Positions 22,627 to 34,091 of a DNA stretch of 64,000 bases are shown here, one piece after another. The stretch's first letter is position 1. Each line of letters begins with the position of its first letter. Below the pieces are notes generated by a model that saw only the letters and a list, made by a program, of their open reading frames with translations, was not told where the DNA came from and ran no database searches. The stretch is from Chrysoporthe austroafricana (lineage: Eukaryota; Ascomycota; Sordariomycetes; Diaporthales; Cryphonectriaceae): NCBI GenBank assembly GCA_001051155.2, contig JYIP02000003.1, positions 248,001 to 312,000 of the forward strand, written 5' to 3'. The position numbers and the translations under genes are program-made.

Positions 22627-25266
22627 TACTCAGCCAGGGAATACCACAGAAACGCATGCCAGGACCTTGCTCTCTCACCGTCACGTCGCCTTCTGAGAGA
22701 CGTTTCGGGGCGCGAGACACCGGGTGTGGTAGGGCTGGAGCAGAACGAACAGAGTGCACGCACAACAAGACAGATGTTACTTTACTAGCACGGCCGCAGC
22801 GCGGGACTCGCCAGGTACAACACATAATACTCAGCAAAAGTATTGTGGTGTCAGGCCGAAATAAAACCGCCTCGCTATATATCTGTAGGCCCTTCATTCC
22901 AGCACTAAGCTGCTTTCCGTAGCCTAAAGCATTTCTTACCCCACTACATGAACTCTAATCCGGAGCGCAGCTATAAGCATATAAAAGACCACTGCGATCG
23001 CATCCTACAGCCAGGACAGGTTGTGTGCGTCGAAGGTTGAACAAAGAGAGGCCTTGGGGACAAGGCCTTGCGCAGGGATAATGAGAGGCTGTGTGCTGCT
23101 CTTGCTCCGCGGACACTGCTGGTCAAGGACACGCCGACACGGCAGCACACACACGTCCTCTCTCACACAGCCGTGTCACGAGCTTGTAGGTACCGCCTGG
23201 TCCTCGGGGTATGTTCGCATGACTTTGCCTTCAACGCTGGCCCATATAGCGCTCCACTGCTTTACTAGTGGAGACTAATGCTGTCCTCGCCTCCTCTGCC
23301 GCGCCCTGCACACCTTGCTACGCTCCAGGGGGACATCGCCCATCCGGTGTGCTCAATATCCGTGTGGGCCGCTTCGTTTAGACTCACGATATATCTTCAC
23401 ACACTAGCTACACAACAGGTTGTCACCGTAGCCTGCCTCGTCTAAGAGCTTTTCTGTCCCCATCTTCCCCTTTAATTTGCCTTTTCCAGCCTTGACAGTC
23501 TTCTCGAGGATTCCCGTAAGCTTTACGTCTCGTTCAGTGAATCGGTTGCCTCGGCCTTCGTGAAGTCGGCTACCAGCCGTCCCTGAAATGATTCGCAAAC
23601 CCCTATAATTCTATCACTCTACTGCACCTCTTCGACAAAATGGTCTCGGGCTAGTAGCACGTCCCTCAGGGGCACGTAATTAGTCTCTAGCATCTTAATC
23701 GCATAACGCTGCCGGATCAGAAGAAGAAGCCGAAGGATATTTGTGTTGTCGAGTCTCACAAATACTAAATAAACAATTAGAAATAGCAGAGAAAACTGAA
23801 CCTCAGACTTTGCATGGCGAGCGTGAGAAATACGCTGCAGACGACGAATTCACATCGTTCAATCGCTACAGCACGCTCAAAAACGATAAATCGCTCACCT
23901 CAAATCAGAGACACGTGGCCGTACGCGCCATGTGTACCAAAGACTAGATCACCGCCTACAAGCCGCTGCTCTTCGCCGCAACGCTCAGCCTCGATACGCC
24001 TGAAGTTCAGGCTGCAAATACGAAAGAAGCTCTGGGCGCGGGTGTGAATCCCAACCAGCTCGACCACGACCTGTCTAACAAGCACGGTCGTCCACCAGCT
24101 TACTGCGTCGACGAAGAGCTATATTGAGAAATCAATGGAAATATAGATAGCTTAGCTGATAATCTGCTAGTTTTGGAAGTCTTGCTGCGCCATGTGCGTC
24201 TGAGGAGTCATGGACCGTCAGCTCATGAAGCACAAATCCGAGTAAAATAGCTTGAATCTCCAGCGAAAGAGCACAACATGGGCAGTCTTAACAGGTTAGT
24301 AAAGATGATCGATTAAGCAGCTCAGGCTTTGAATAACAAGTAACAAAATACTAAAAACTCAAATATAACGCCGTAGCGATGTATAAACTCATAGCACACT
24401 GCTAAACTGCCAAGCCTGATAGAACAGCATGCTACGAAAGAACGAGTCGCGGCTTGAGGCAGCCGATTGGAAACGATGCATGCCCTCTCACTATGGCAGT
24501 GCCGAGGGGGATAGGATATTGTCCGGTCATAACAGCTACAGAGCTATAATTGACCCGGGAGAGAGGGGGCGCGGAGCTTGGAGCATTGCCGCTGGTAACT
24601 CTCGGGACATGTCGCTATAGATTTTAGACTAGACCAGGTACAGATACTCAACACTCACACTGGATAATTCAATATTGTTTCCGTATTCAGAAATCGCAGT
24701 ACTAATCAACGATTTCTCGACAGCCAATCCACTCAGTTACAGAGCTTCCGATTTTGAACTGGGCCGATATGTACATGTCAAAATTTGAAGGCTGAGAGCT
24801 TAGTTGAAACCTGCCTCTCATAAAGCAGTGGCATATTTCAAGGTATGAGTTTGGTCTTAGTTATCTGTGCTTGAACCGCCGAGGAAAGACCAGACAGCCA
24901 GGGTAAAATATTTATAGCACCTTGGCTGCATCTCCCATCTATTGACTAGCTCTGTTGCCAAACACTATAGAATTCATCTAATTCTGCCTGTACGTATATT
25001 ACATTCCTTATCAGGATTAACGTAAGGAATAGCCTAGGTCAGACGAGAGAAGAGATCGTCAACTCTGAGTCCACAGTAAGAAATACAAGTAACAGCGTCA
25101 ACCAGAGGACGAGTGGATCCAATAGGTGGAATCTCACTTTTGTTCAAGCGAAGGTCCCTTACGCCTTGATGCGAGACTAATAATAACGCGAGTTCTCGGT
25201 GAGCCCTACTGAAGGTTCTATAGCCATAAATGAGTTCTAATTCAAATATCAGACTAATAGCTCGCC

Positions 25267-25294
25267 TTTTTTTTTTTTTTGAAAAAAAAAAAAA
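25267..25294. repeat. T14-G-A13 perfect palindrome
   Basis: Fourteen T, one G, thirteen A, followed by further A/G blocks. It is self-complementary and could form a cruciform or come from joined poly-A tails. Confidence 0.8.
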
Positions 25295-26355
25295 GAAAAG
25301 AAAAGACTTGCTTCGGTTTCACTTTCACCTAGACATCCCGACGCGGGCTGCTGACTTGGACATCGCCACAGGCAGCTAGTAAGTTGTTCTCAGATCTCAG
25401 ATTATTTCTGACCGTCTACTAATTATCCGCAGAATCTAGCTTCATAATTCGCTCGCGATAAACCAATTCCGTTGAGCTTGCCGGATTCGATATCAGCTTG
25501 GACCAGGTCGGCCTCAAGACTTGGCTACCTAATATTAAATTCCATACGTGGGTCATCTTTGACAAGCCTCCACAGACCATGGTGTACTTCGACGTTGTGC
25601 GCATTCGACCGACTACAGTGGTGGTCAAGAATAATGATCCTCGGCCTGTTTCTCTCAAGCCCTGCAAAGTTGTCCGACCTAAAATCAAGTACTCTTATTG
25701 CACTTAGATTACCAGCGTTTTCTGTTGATTTAACTCTACAAACCTTGACTTTTGTAATCGTCACTATGTCTTCTACCAGCCTACCCCCATTTAATTGCTC
25801 CTGATGCGTTCGGAACTGCTGCTGGCCATGGGTCTGCTATACTTGAAAGAAGCTGGGATTACGACCCACCCAGAAACGAAAAAGATTATAACTACGTTAA
25901 CTTTTGATCAAGCACCGTCTGTATAGAGAGAAACAAGAAAAATTAAAATATAAAAGCAAGTCGTCGAGCGAAAGCGTCGGGATAAGATTTAAACATTGGC
26001 CTGGCTTACGTTACTATCGTTATAAAATCAATCGAGTATTTATGCATACATATACAGAAAATCGATATTTCGATAATGCAGCGCCGGCGCCGGCGCCGGA
26101 CCCGCTCACGCTGGGATACCTCGCCCTCGCCCTGCGGTTCTCCTCCTGCACTATCTTTGCATTTAGAAGGGAATACGTAACTTTTTCTTTTTCGCATATA
26201 GAAAAGGCTGTGGTCCAAAATCCGTCCATTTATAAGTTTAAAAAGGAAAGGGGTTTATCATAATAATACCATGCCCCTGCACTGCTTACCACAACAATGT
26301 TATTAGTTATTTTGCATTGAGTTTGGCTGTATTAAATTTTAATTTAAATATATCT

Positions 26356-28138
26356 TTAATATAATATATTATTCAACTCGTTCTGGAATATGGCCCACAC
26401 TCTTGGTGCCAGTATTCCCATAATCCAGCAACCTCCTTCGGGGTCTTTGCCCAGAACAGTAAAAGTGTTCCCTATCCAATGGTTCGGCTTGAGTCGTTGA
26501 AGGTGATGGTATACCATTGTTCCCGGTGGGTTGATCCTTGACTTCTTCTTGTCTCCCTGATGCAACACAGCAGACCTGAAGTCAGCTGCGGTAATGAGGT
26601 CGACCTTGGTCAAGTCGTTCCAGAGAATTAGCAAGGCGTCTGACTCTCCGCAAAACGGCATTTTCGCTTCTTTACCATCGTCTCTCATACTTCGGAATAG
26701 GCGCAACAGCCCTATTATCTGGCGTTCTGTGGTTTGCTGCGTAATATAGCGCCGACACTCCAGAGCAATCGACCCAAGAGAGCCCTCTGAAAGATGAGCG
26801 AGCAGGAATGTGAAATATGCCAATACCATGTTCTGCAGATAAACACCTCGACTCCCGGGTGGTTGTTCGAGTGTAGATGCCAGACGGAGCCGGGCATTGA
26901 CAGCTGCCATGATGGTAACAGGCTTCGCACGTGCCTCTGCCAGGGTAACCATTCGCGCGGCCCATGCCATGAGCACATCCCCCTCGCTGATAAAGCAATC
27001 TTTCTGTTCCTGCTTGTGGACAGCCTCTGCAGCCTCCGACTTTGCCCTGTTCTGGAGCTGCATAAGTGCTGACCTGGGGAGATATATCATCCGCTTTTCT
27101 ATACTACGATCCCTAACGCTTCTCCATACGTATCGCAGAACAAACTTGACGAGACTCCAGCCATGGAGGCGGTACTTTTCAAACAATGATTCTTCTTGTT
27201 CCACCAAGTGGGCCTTTCCTTTGCCGGCAACTTCATAGAGCACTATATCACTCAATTAGCAGTTGCCTAATGTCTCATGATGTATTCCGTTTCCCTAGTA
27301 TGTACTCTGCTCTCGATGCACCATCCAATTGGCACGTACTGTTGGAATCTGTTCAAATATCCGTGAGAAAGAGGATAAATACACAGAAACTGGCTTACCA
27401 TCCTGGCGGGCGCCGAGCACGCACGGAACCTCTTCCGCTTCCCCAGACAGTACGAGTGACCAGGACCGCAACAGCGCCTTGACTCCAAACGCATCCATTA
27501 AGGTGTGAGGCCATAGCAACCCAACAAGCGTTGCGTCGTTGAATGAAGTGATATGAAGAGATAATTGAGGCAGGTCTCGATGAATCATCTCCTCTATGGT
27601 CATCGGCATGTCTGGTCTGGTCGCAAAGTTACGGAAATCATCCGCACCACGCTGAATCGAAGGTTCTTGCGTGGGCTTGGGCAAATCCCGACCTAGAACA
27701 TGATCCTCGATGCTGATCTGGGATGATGACACATCGTGCGAGAAAAGGACCGCCGGACGCTCCGGAGTGAAATTTTTGGGAACTCGAATTTCCAGCCTCC
27801 CATCGTCCTTCATTGAGCAGATATTAGCTGGCATTTCTTGAGCCGAGAGCGGTGATGGTAGTCCGCCCAAACCAGCTGCATACCTTGAATCTTAGCCGGC
27901 CCCCAAGCTTTCTCCAGTCCCCAATTTCCAACAACTTCGACAGGGAAACATAGAGTTTTTCTGCGTCAAGTACGTCGTTAAACCTCAAGGTCTGAGCTAC
28001 CATATAATTCCGAGTACCCTCGGTATCGTCGAGCATGTGAACGGGGTACACCTCGTCGCCTTCTGTTCGGGGCTCGACTTCAGTATTGATATTGCTAGGA
28101 CTCCTGGTCCAGTCCAGAAAAGTTCGTAGCAAATCCAT
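26356..28138 (-). CDS. BAHD-type acyltransferase (transferase family)
   Basis: Three exons, 28138-27884, 27807-27399 and 27242-26356, join in phase to 516 aa. The first intron uses an AAG acceptor; the second has donor GTAAGC, a GCTAAT branch and acceptor TAG. The catalytic HxxxD motif reads HTLMD near residue 186, within VGLLWPHTLMDAFGVKALL. A later region (FISEGDVLMAWAARMV; MAAVNARLRLASTL) matches the second lobe of the family. The usual DFGWG is not evident; the C-terminus reads NHWIGNTFTVLGKDPEGGCW. Such fungal enzymes move acetyl or longer acyl groups from CoA to a hydroxyl or amine of a metabolite. Next to a glycosyltransferase and HR-PKS it may acylate the cluster product. It faces the same way as the UGT and FSH1 genes. 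Confidence 0.85.
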
Positions 28139-29247
28139 GTTGAGTTGTCATACACTCTGTGCGCCTTTGATAACTCCTACGTGGGTTGCGCGGGAGCAGC
28201 AGAGGAAAATCAAAATGGTAAAGATAGGACGCCGCATATGCAAATCGATGCGCCTATAGCTTCCTAATTCACCTCAACAAGGATCAGTCTTATTTCGCCT
28301 CAGCTATGATACGACGCAGGAGATGGTGTAATTACTCATGACGTGAATAATGCACGAAAAATACTTACGCCGGCCCGCCTTCGATTCCCGCCGGCCCAGT
28401 TCAGATTCTATTCACACCGGTCTCAGACCTCCACCGTTCTCGCCGTCTCGTCTCGGTGTACCGAATCTTAGGTTACTTTTACCCTCGTACATGTTTACCC
28501 CTGGTTAGTGCCTCATTGCATGGGTTTGTGTAGTAGAATCGGAAGGCGAGACTTGGTTCTATACCGAGGTCGTACATCAGAGGTTCCGACCTTGATGTAG
28601 TAGCGTAGTGTATACTGGTTGCGACATCCAAAGAACATATCACATCACTGAGGCATATGCGTAGTCGACTTGCTCCCACGTGCTAATTTATGTAGTGTGT
28701 ACATGGTTCGGTAATCAACGTGCAGACTGCCGGGTACCTCCGAAGAAGCATAATATGCCCCGCAACACCTTCCTAATGGACGCTAGCACGTCGGGATTCA
28801 AAAGCTTGTCTTTGACAATGTGACCCGAGCCCTGACAGCTGCAGATCAGCCTCGATCTGCAAGTTTGTTAAGCATGGGACGTTGCACGGTCATGATGAGC
28901 TTCCGGCGTGACAATACATCCATGAGGTAACATGACACCCATGCACATGTGAGGCGAATACGAATCCGCGGCAAGAACAGCACGAGTCAGACATGAGGAA
29001 TTCGTCTGAGAATATTGGTAGGGGGTTGAAATCGTCAGTTTAGGTGTGTACGTGGTGAAGAGTAGTATTTGGGCATTAAGCTGGTGAAAAGCCAACGTTA
29101 AACATGGAGTTCTGAATTGCACATAGTCTTAGACTTTATTATGATCAAGCATCCCTACATAGCTAGATCCCATGGGTAGAGTTGCAGATTCCCCAAATTG
29201 CCATGTTGCAACTCGACAGTGGAGATGAATCTCACCATGAATCTGAC
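28139..29247. other. Intergenic (promoter of the acyltransferase)
   Basis: No coding frame recognised. GGCCCGCC/GCCGGCCC-type GC clusters at 28372-28398 could be regulatory, but this is weak. Confidence 0.4.
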
Positions 29248-31043
29248 CTAGTTTTGCTGGCCAGTAAACTCAAGAATACGATCCCGGACCTGAACTCTGC
29301 CTTCTCCATGCCGTTTGCAAAGGGCCGCCAGATCATTGGCCTTGGCGCGTATCTTCTGATCACTTACAGCCCGGAGCAGAGCCTCTTGAAGCTCTATGTG
29401 TTCGGCGCGGGGAGCGGCCTTTCTGTTGGCAAAGACGCCAATCCCAAGATACTCAACCCTCGCGGCATACTCATAGGTATCCCACCAGGCCCCCAGAATG
29501 ACTTGGGGAACACCCGATCTGGTGAAATGAGAAGAAGCGTTAGCTTTTACACATGGCATGTCGGAAGTACAGTGTCCCGATTACTTACCGGCAACATTCA
29601 AAGTACGTATTGGCCCCTCCGTGATGGACTTGAGCAATGATTTTTCCCGTCTCAAGAAGGGCGACGGGATCAGGCTTCAGCCATTCCTCGATGCGGATTC
29701 TTGAATTGTGTATTAGGTCCTTGCCGAACACAGTGCGAATGTTTTCCTGCTGCCCCTCGCCCTGCGGGATCATTTTCCACAGAATTTGCACATCGGCGAA
29801 CTCGTCCAGTGCAGTCTTCAAAGCGCGGGCTACCTCCAGTGCAAGGGCTGAGTCCATGCTGTAGTGCGTCCCAAGGTTTACCAGCACCGTGTTCATTGAA
29901 CCGCGGTGAAGCCAGACATTTAGTTCGGGATCCAACTCACGGACGGGTCGTGCCGGCAGAACTATGGGTCCACAGCCAATGGTTGTTTGGCGCACGAGCA
30001 TGGGGAACTCGAGCTCTGGCAGGGAGGGGCAGAGTATGTGTGATGCTGTCTTAAAGGCGCTCAGTACCGGTGGCGGTCCTTCCAGTCCGTTGGCGTGTCT
30101 TCCCGTGTTGAGAGTATGAAGACGCGAATTGCGGGACGATGCAGAGCGCACAATGGTAGTCATCATTCGCACCCATAAATAGGCATTTGCTACAATCAGG
30201 CGCCAGGGAACTGGAAACGGAAACGCAGACGCGAGACTGTACAACTCTAGAAGTCAGCGACGTCATTGGGTCCAAGTACTTCATACAACTATTACCAGCT
30301 CCCCATGACCTCGTGGTCAGTATCTGCCTGATCTCTTCGATCACTTTGCAAGACGCGGACAGAATTTATCGGGTACTAGTCAGGAAGATGGTAACTCACG
30401 CAGGGTATTTCCATAACATTCCTAGCCAAGGCTGAAATCTCTGCTCGAAATCTTTAAAGGAATTCGGAGACAGGATTGTGAATGGTCTATTAAGCTCAAT
30501 ACATGCATCAAGACCGGGAGAGAAACCGTGTTCAGAGAGGATCAAAGCTGGTCGGATCTGGGTAATGATTTCTTTGGAACGTCGCTGCTGCTCCATGTAT
30601 TCGTCTACCGTGTGTCGAAAGAAAAACTCCTCGAGACGAGCATACGAGGCAATTGCCCCCTTTAACCCTGGCACGTGCGGTAGAGATGTAGCAACGCCAT
30701 CGCGATGGCATAATTGTGCAATCGAAAGTCCTGGAATGGTGTGGAATGTGATGCTGGGTCTCTTCGCCGGCATTTCTCCGTCCCGGCCGTTGCAAATCAC
30801 CAAACGCCGTGGATATGCATCGGAATGTATCATCAGAAGATCATGGAGTCTTGATTCCAATGCCGAGTAAGAAGCTAGGTGGATGTCGAACTCGTCAAGA
30901 ACGAGGAATTCATGAATGGTTGCCAAGATAACATTGGCCTGGCCCCATTCGCTGTTGGTGAAAAACAGCAGCGACCGACGCTTCTCCATCATGATGGTAA
31001 TGATAGCAATGAGTAAACGTCCCCGTAAAGGAAGAAATGGCAA
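29248..31043 (-). CDS. UDP-glycosyltransferase
   Basis: Three exons, 31043-30400, 30236-29589 and 29518-29248, join in phase to 520 aa. The start may be the ATG at 31043 or one of the Met codons about 18 residues on (MMEKRRSLLFF). The N-terminal half begins with the acceptor-domain fold (SLLFFTNSEWGQANVILATI). The C-terminal half has VLVNLGTHYSMDSALALEVA and the donor-sugar motif HHGGANTYFECC, then GVPQVILGAWWDTYEYAARV, which corresponds to the PSPG-like box of fungal and plant GT1 enzymes. The product should be an O-glycoside of a small lipophilic aglycone. It sits between the acyltransferase and the FSH1 hydrolase, on the same strand. The first intron (163 bp) is long for this locus. Confidence 0.88.
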
Positions 31044-31926
31044 ATCAGATCATTGTCGTGCTTCCAGCGGAAATGTAACTCACAGGTTGGTCTCACAAAG
31101 GATTGGGAACGACAGCGGTACCATAAATTAGCAAGGGAACTGAGATTCTACTCGGGGTTTTACCTAGGCCTAGAACTGGAAGAAAAACAAGACACCGGCT
31201 ACGAAGCCCGATTAGTAGCTTGCGCGATGTGACCGCAGATGCCGCACTCCCGCGAAAAGCACGGCGGGAATCGCAGGACCGCCGTTTTTGTCTGCGGAGA
31301 CGGTTGAACTAGTGCCGGTATATGGCATGCTCGACACCGGTGCCGTAACAGGGATCAAACTGAACTACGACAGGAATTTTGAACAAGACACTAGCAACAA
31401 TTCGAAACCCGACAGTGACACCATATTGTAGTTTTCGCGTTGAATCAGCCACAGAATTCGGTCCACTACCTAACGTAGAAAATCAAGTACTCAAAGACGC
31501 TTCATTGTCAATTAGGGGTACTATAGGATCCTTGTTGCGACTGTTGTCGCATTCCGGTGCGAATCAAATACAGAAATTTCACTGCCGTGTCTCCGATAAC
31601 TCTCTGCTCTACCTTAAGTGCTTTTAGCATCAGTCTATCGAGGTCGACTATACGCCCAACTGGGTATGCATTCATGCAGAGAATCTACGACACACTGGCT
31701 GAACAATTCGCTTGGAACCCGATGACGCTTTAGGGAAAGCGAGACAATGTTTACTATATAGGGGTTGGCCTCCATATAACACCTGGGCGGGATTTGGGCC
31801 CAACACCATGGACTTCCGGTAGATAGCCAACTTATTTTCTCTGACGCTGGAGCAGGGTTGAATCACAAATTATATCAAACAGAAGGAAAGTCCAACAATC
31901 CAACATTTCTTTCTTTCTTTTCAATA
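31044..31926. other. Intergenic (UGT promoter)
   Basis: No gene recognised; short frames only. Confidence 0.4.
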
Positions 31927-32960
31927 TCACTCACTACCCTTGAGACTGGAGATGGCTCCCACCAGCTGGTCAGGGACAGGCTCGAAGGTGTTGATACCTT
32001 TGAGGTTACCGCCATAAAGACTTGTTCCCTCCGCTCTGCCAATCAGTCGCTCGATGGCATCACAGAGCTCATGGATGGTCATTGAGTCTCTTGGCACAGT
32101 ATGCCCCTTTCCGTGATCGAACATTTCAGCGCTATCTTGGTCGCACATGTTGTATAATGCCACGGCCCCAGCAATATAAGGGTCATTGCAGCCGATAACG
32201 TGGAGAGTGGGGATGTCAATGATATCCTGGCTTTGGTCAGCGAGCAAGACCTGAACCTTGCCGCTCGCCATGGACAGTGGCGGCCAGCCCGCGAAGAAAA
32301 TGGCACGCTATTTGTTCCGTTAGCCACAGCATTACCCATGGCTCAGTTGGCTAGAGGCAAATTATTGCGCACAGCTTACCTTGATTCTTCGCGGTCTGCC
32401 GTTGAGCTGCCATAGCCTGCGCTCCTCCAGGACGAGGGTAGCGGCCGTCGTTGCGCCCTCGGAGTAGCCCAAGATACCCTAACGGCTCGTAAGCAGTTGT
32501 GCTTTGCAATGAAGAAAAGATGGCATACTTCTATCTCAGGATCAGCATCAATCATGTCGAGCAGTCTGTTGATTGCCTCCTGAACACTTGATGTTGCGTA
32601 TCCTGGCTCCTCACCCATCAGGAGCCGCATAGTCTCTTCAGCACTGGGGCCCTCAGGAAAGTCTCGGATCTCCTCCAAGATGTCGAAAGCACTGCTTCCT
32701 TCATAGTCGATAAATCGCCACAGCGGCCCAGCACCGAAGTAGTCTTCAAATCCAGGAGGAGGGACGGCCTTGTGGCTTCCCTGGGTCCAGATGAATTTTG
32801 CATTCCCTCTCATCTCCGACGCCGCCACGAAAGGACCCAATTGGACTTGGAAGTTCTGATGGAATAAAAGTGTATTAGCACTGCTATTGACATGTCCTGT
32901 TTTGAGACTCGCTGTTACCTTAGCGCTTCCATACGCACCGGGGAGGCACAGAAATTTCAT
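31927..32960 (-). CDS. FSH1-family serine hydrolase / polyketide-releasing thioesterase
   Basis: Four exons, 32960-32919, 32855-32529, 32478-32380 and 32307-31927, join in phase to 282 aa. The start MKFLCLPGAYGSAK and the order of motifs match the FSH1 family (alpha/beta hydrolase). The nucleophile elbow is GYSEGA, with DYFGAGPLWRFIDYEGSS earlier. The acid lies in TLHVIGCNDPYI and the catalytic His in DHGKGHTVPRD. Members next to HR-PKS genes, such as LovG, hydrolyse the finished chain from the ACP, because fungal HR-PKSs often lack a thioesterase. This gene is transcribed away from the HR-PKS at 34092, about 1.1 kb off, so a shared promoter is plausible, and release of that PKS product is the likely job. 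Confidence 0.88.
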
Positions 32961-34091
32961 ATTGAAAACGAATTATTGCAAGAGACTTGACTCCTTCCAG
33001 TATATTCTGGTAGATGGTGGTAGAAATTCGACTCAGTGAAGCAAAGCGGGTGGTTTTGATGAGTGGGCATGAGTATTGATTGCCTCGCGCTCGTACTCGC
33101 TACGCCATGCTAGTTTAAGGTGTGTTCTCGCCATCCGAGGGACACCGGAACTTCGTATGGAATTCCTGGGAGGTTGACCAGGGCCAGGGGAGGTGATCGT
33201 CGGTATCGAGCCACGGGTTATCACCTCATGGGGCATCGTGATAGGGTGTTGCAAACCCGTTGCGTATCTTCAGGGTCAAATTAATTGACCTGTCAGTCTT
33301 CCCCTGCCCGGCTGTAACACAGCACGTCATAAGCACAATTGCTTTCGTCGTCAGCTGAGTTCCGCTCGCATGTGGAAGGCAAAGTTCAGCTGCCTCGTGG
33401 CAGTTCGTCCGAGTCGCTTGCCGATCACCCGACCGCCACCGGAGAAACCCGCGCTGCCGTGAGCCGGGATGATGGCTTGACACGGGGAATCCTAACACTG
33501 GTACTCGTTTGATATTTGTAGCAGGGGTAGGCTTGTGGCCTGTTTTCTTGGTGGGCTCCACTAGCAGCCCTACGCTGCACGTTGCTCACGCCCAATTTGG
33601 ACTTAGAGTAATGCGCGGAAAGCTTGTTGGCCTTGTAAAGAGGGGCTGGAGGTCGACGGCGAATCATCCTTGCAATCACCGATGCAGAAAACGCGGCTGC
33701 ATGCACTCCGTCCACGAGGGTGGTAGCCCATCAACAACGTGGTCACTCTTCGTGCCTTTACATTGTTCCTCAAAGCTGAGCATCAGAAAGTGGCATCTCG
33801 CGGATGAACCCCGAGGGTCTTTTGCCAGATTCGGCCATTAGGCATTGGGCAGGGGAAGTGAATTGTACAACCTCCGTCCCGGACATGACTTCTTGTAAGG
33901 GCTATATGAAGGATGCGTATCTTCTGTCGCAGAGCATAACATGGCAATCTATCACTTCGATACCCTACTGGAGTCAACACAGCTTCTTCAGCCTTACCTT
34001 CATCTCAAAGCTTGGTTTCTGCCTTCATCCATCTTGAGCTTCCGGGCTAGTACTGCACTGCCTAGCAGTATAAACTTTTGTGAACCTCAAT
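32961..34091. promoter_or_regulatory. Divergent promoter between FSH1 hydrolase and HR-PKS
   Basis: 1.1 kb with no supported gene. TATAAA at about 34070 lies close to the PKS ATG (34092), perhaps too close to serve as its TATA box. I cannot assign operator sites. Confidence 0.45.

Larger units (their letters stand above)
21234..26355. other. Long gene-poor region
   Basis: About 5 kb with no gene I can support. It holds simple repeats (G-run near 21828, purine tract 22569-22626, T/A palindrome 25267-25294, GCGCCG runs near 26080-26098). A plus-strand frame at 25498-25707 has protein-like composition (VGLKTWLPNIKFHTWVIFDK) but no recognised domain. Confidence 0.5.

Noticed and set aside
25498..25707. 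69 aa plus-strand frame that reads protein-like
   Set aside because: No recognised family and no supported exons around it.
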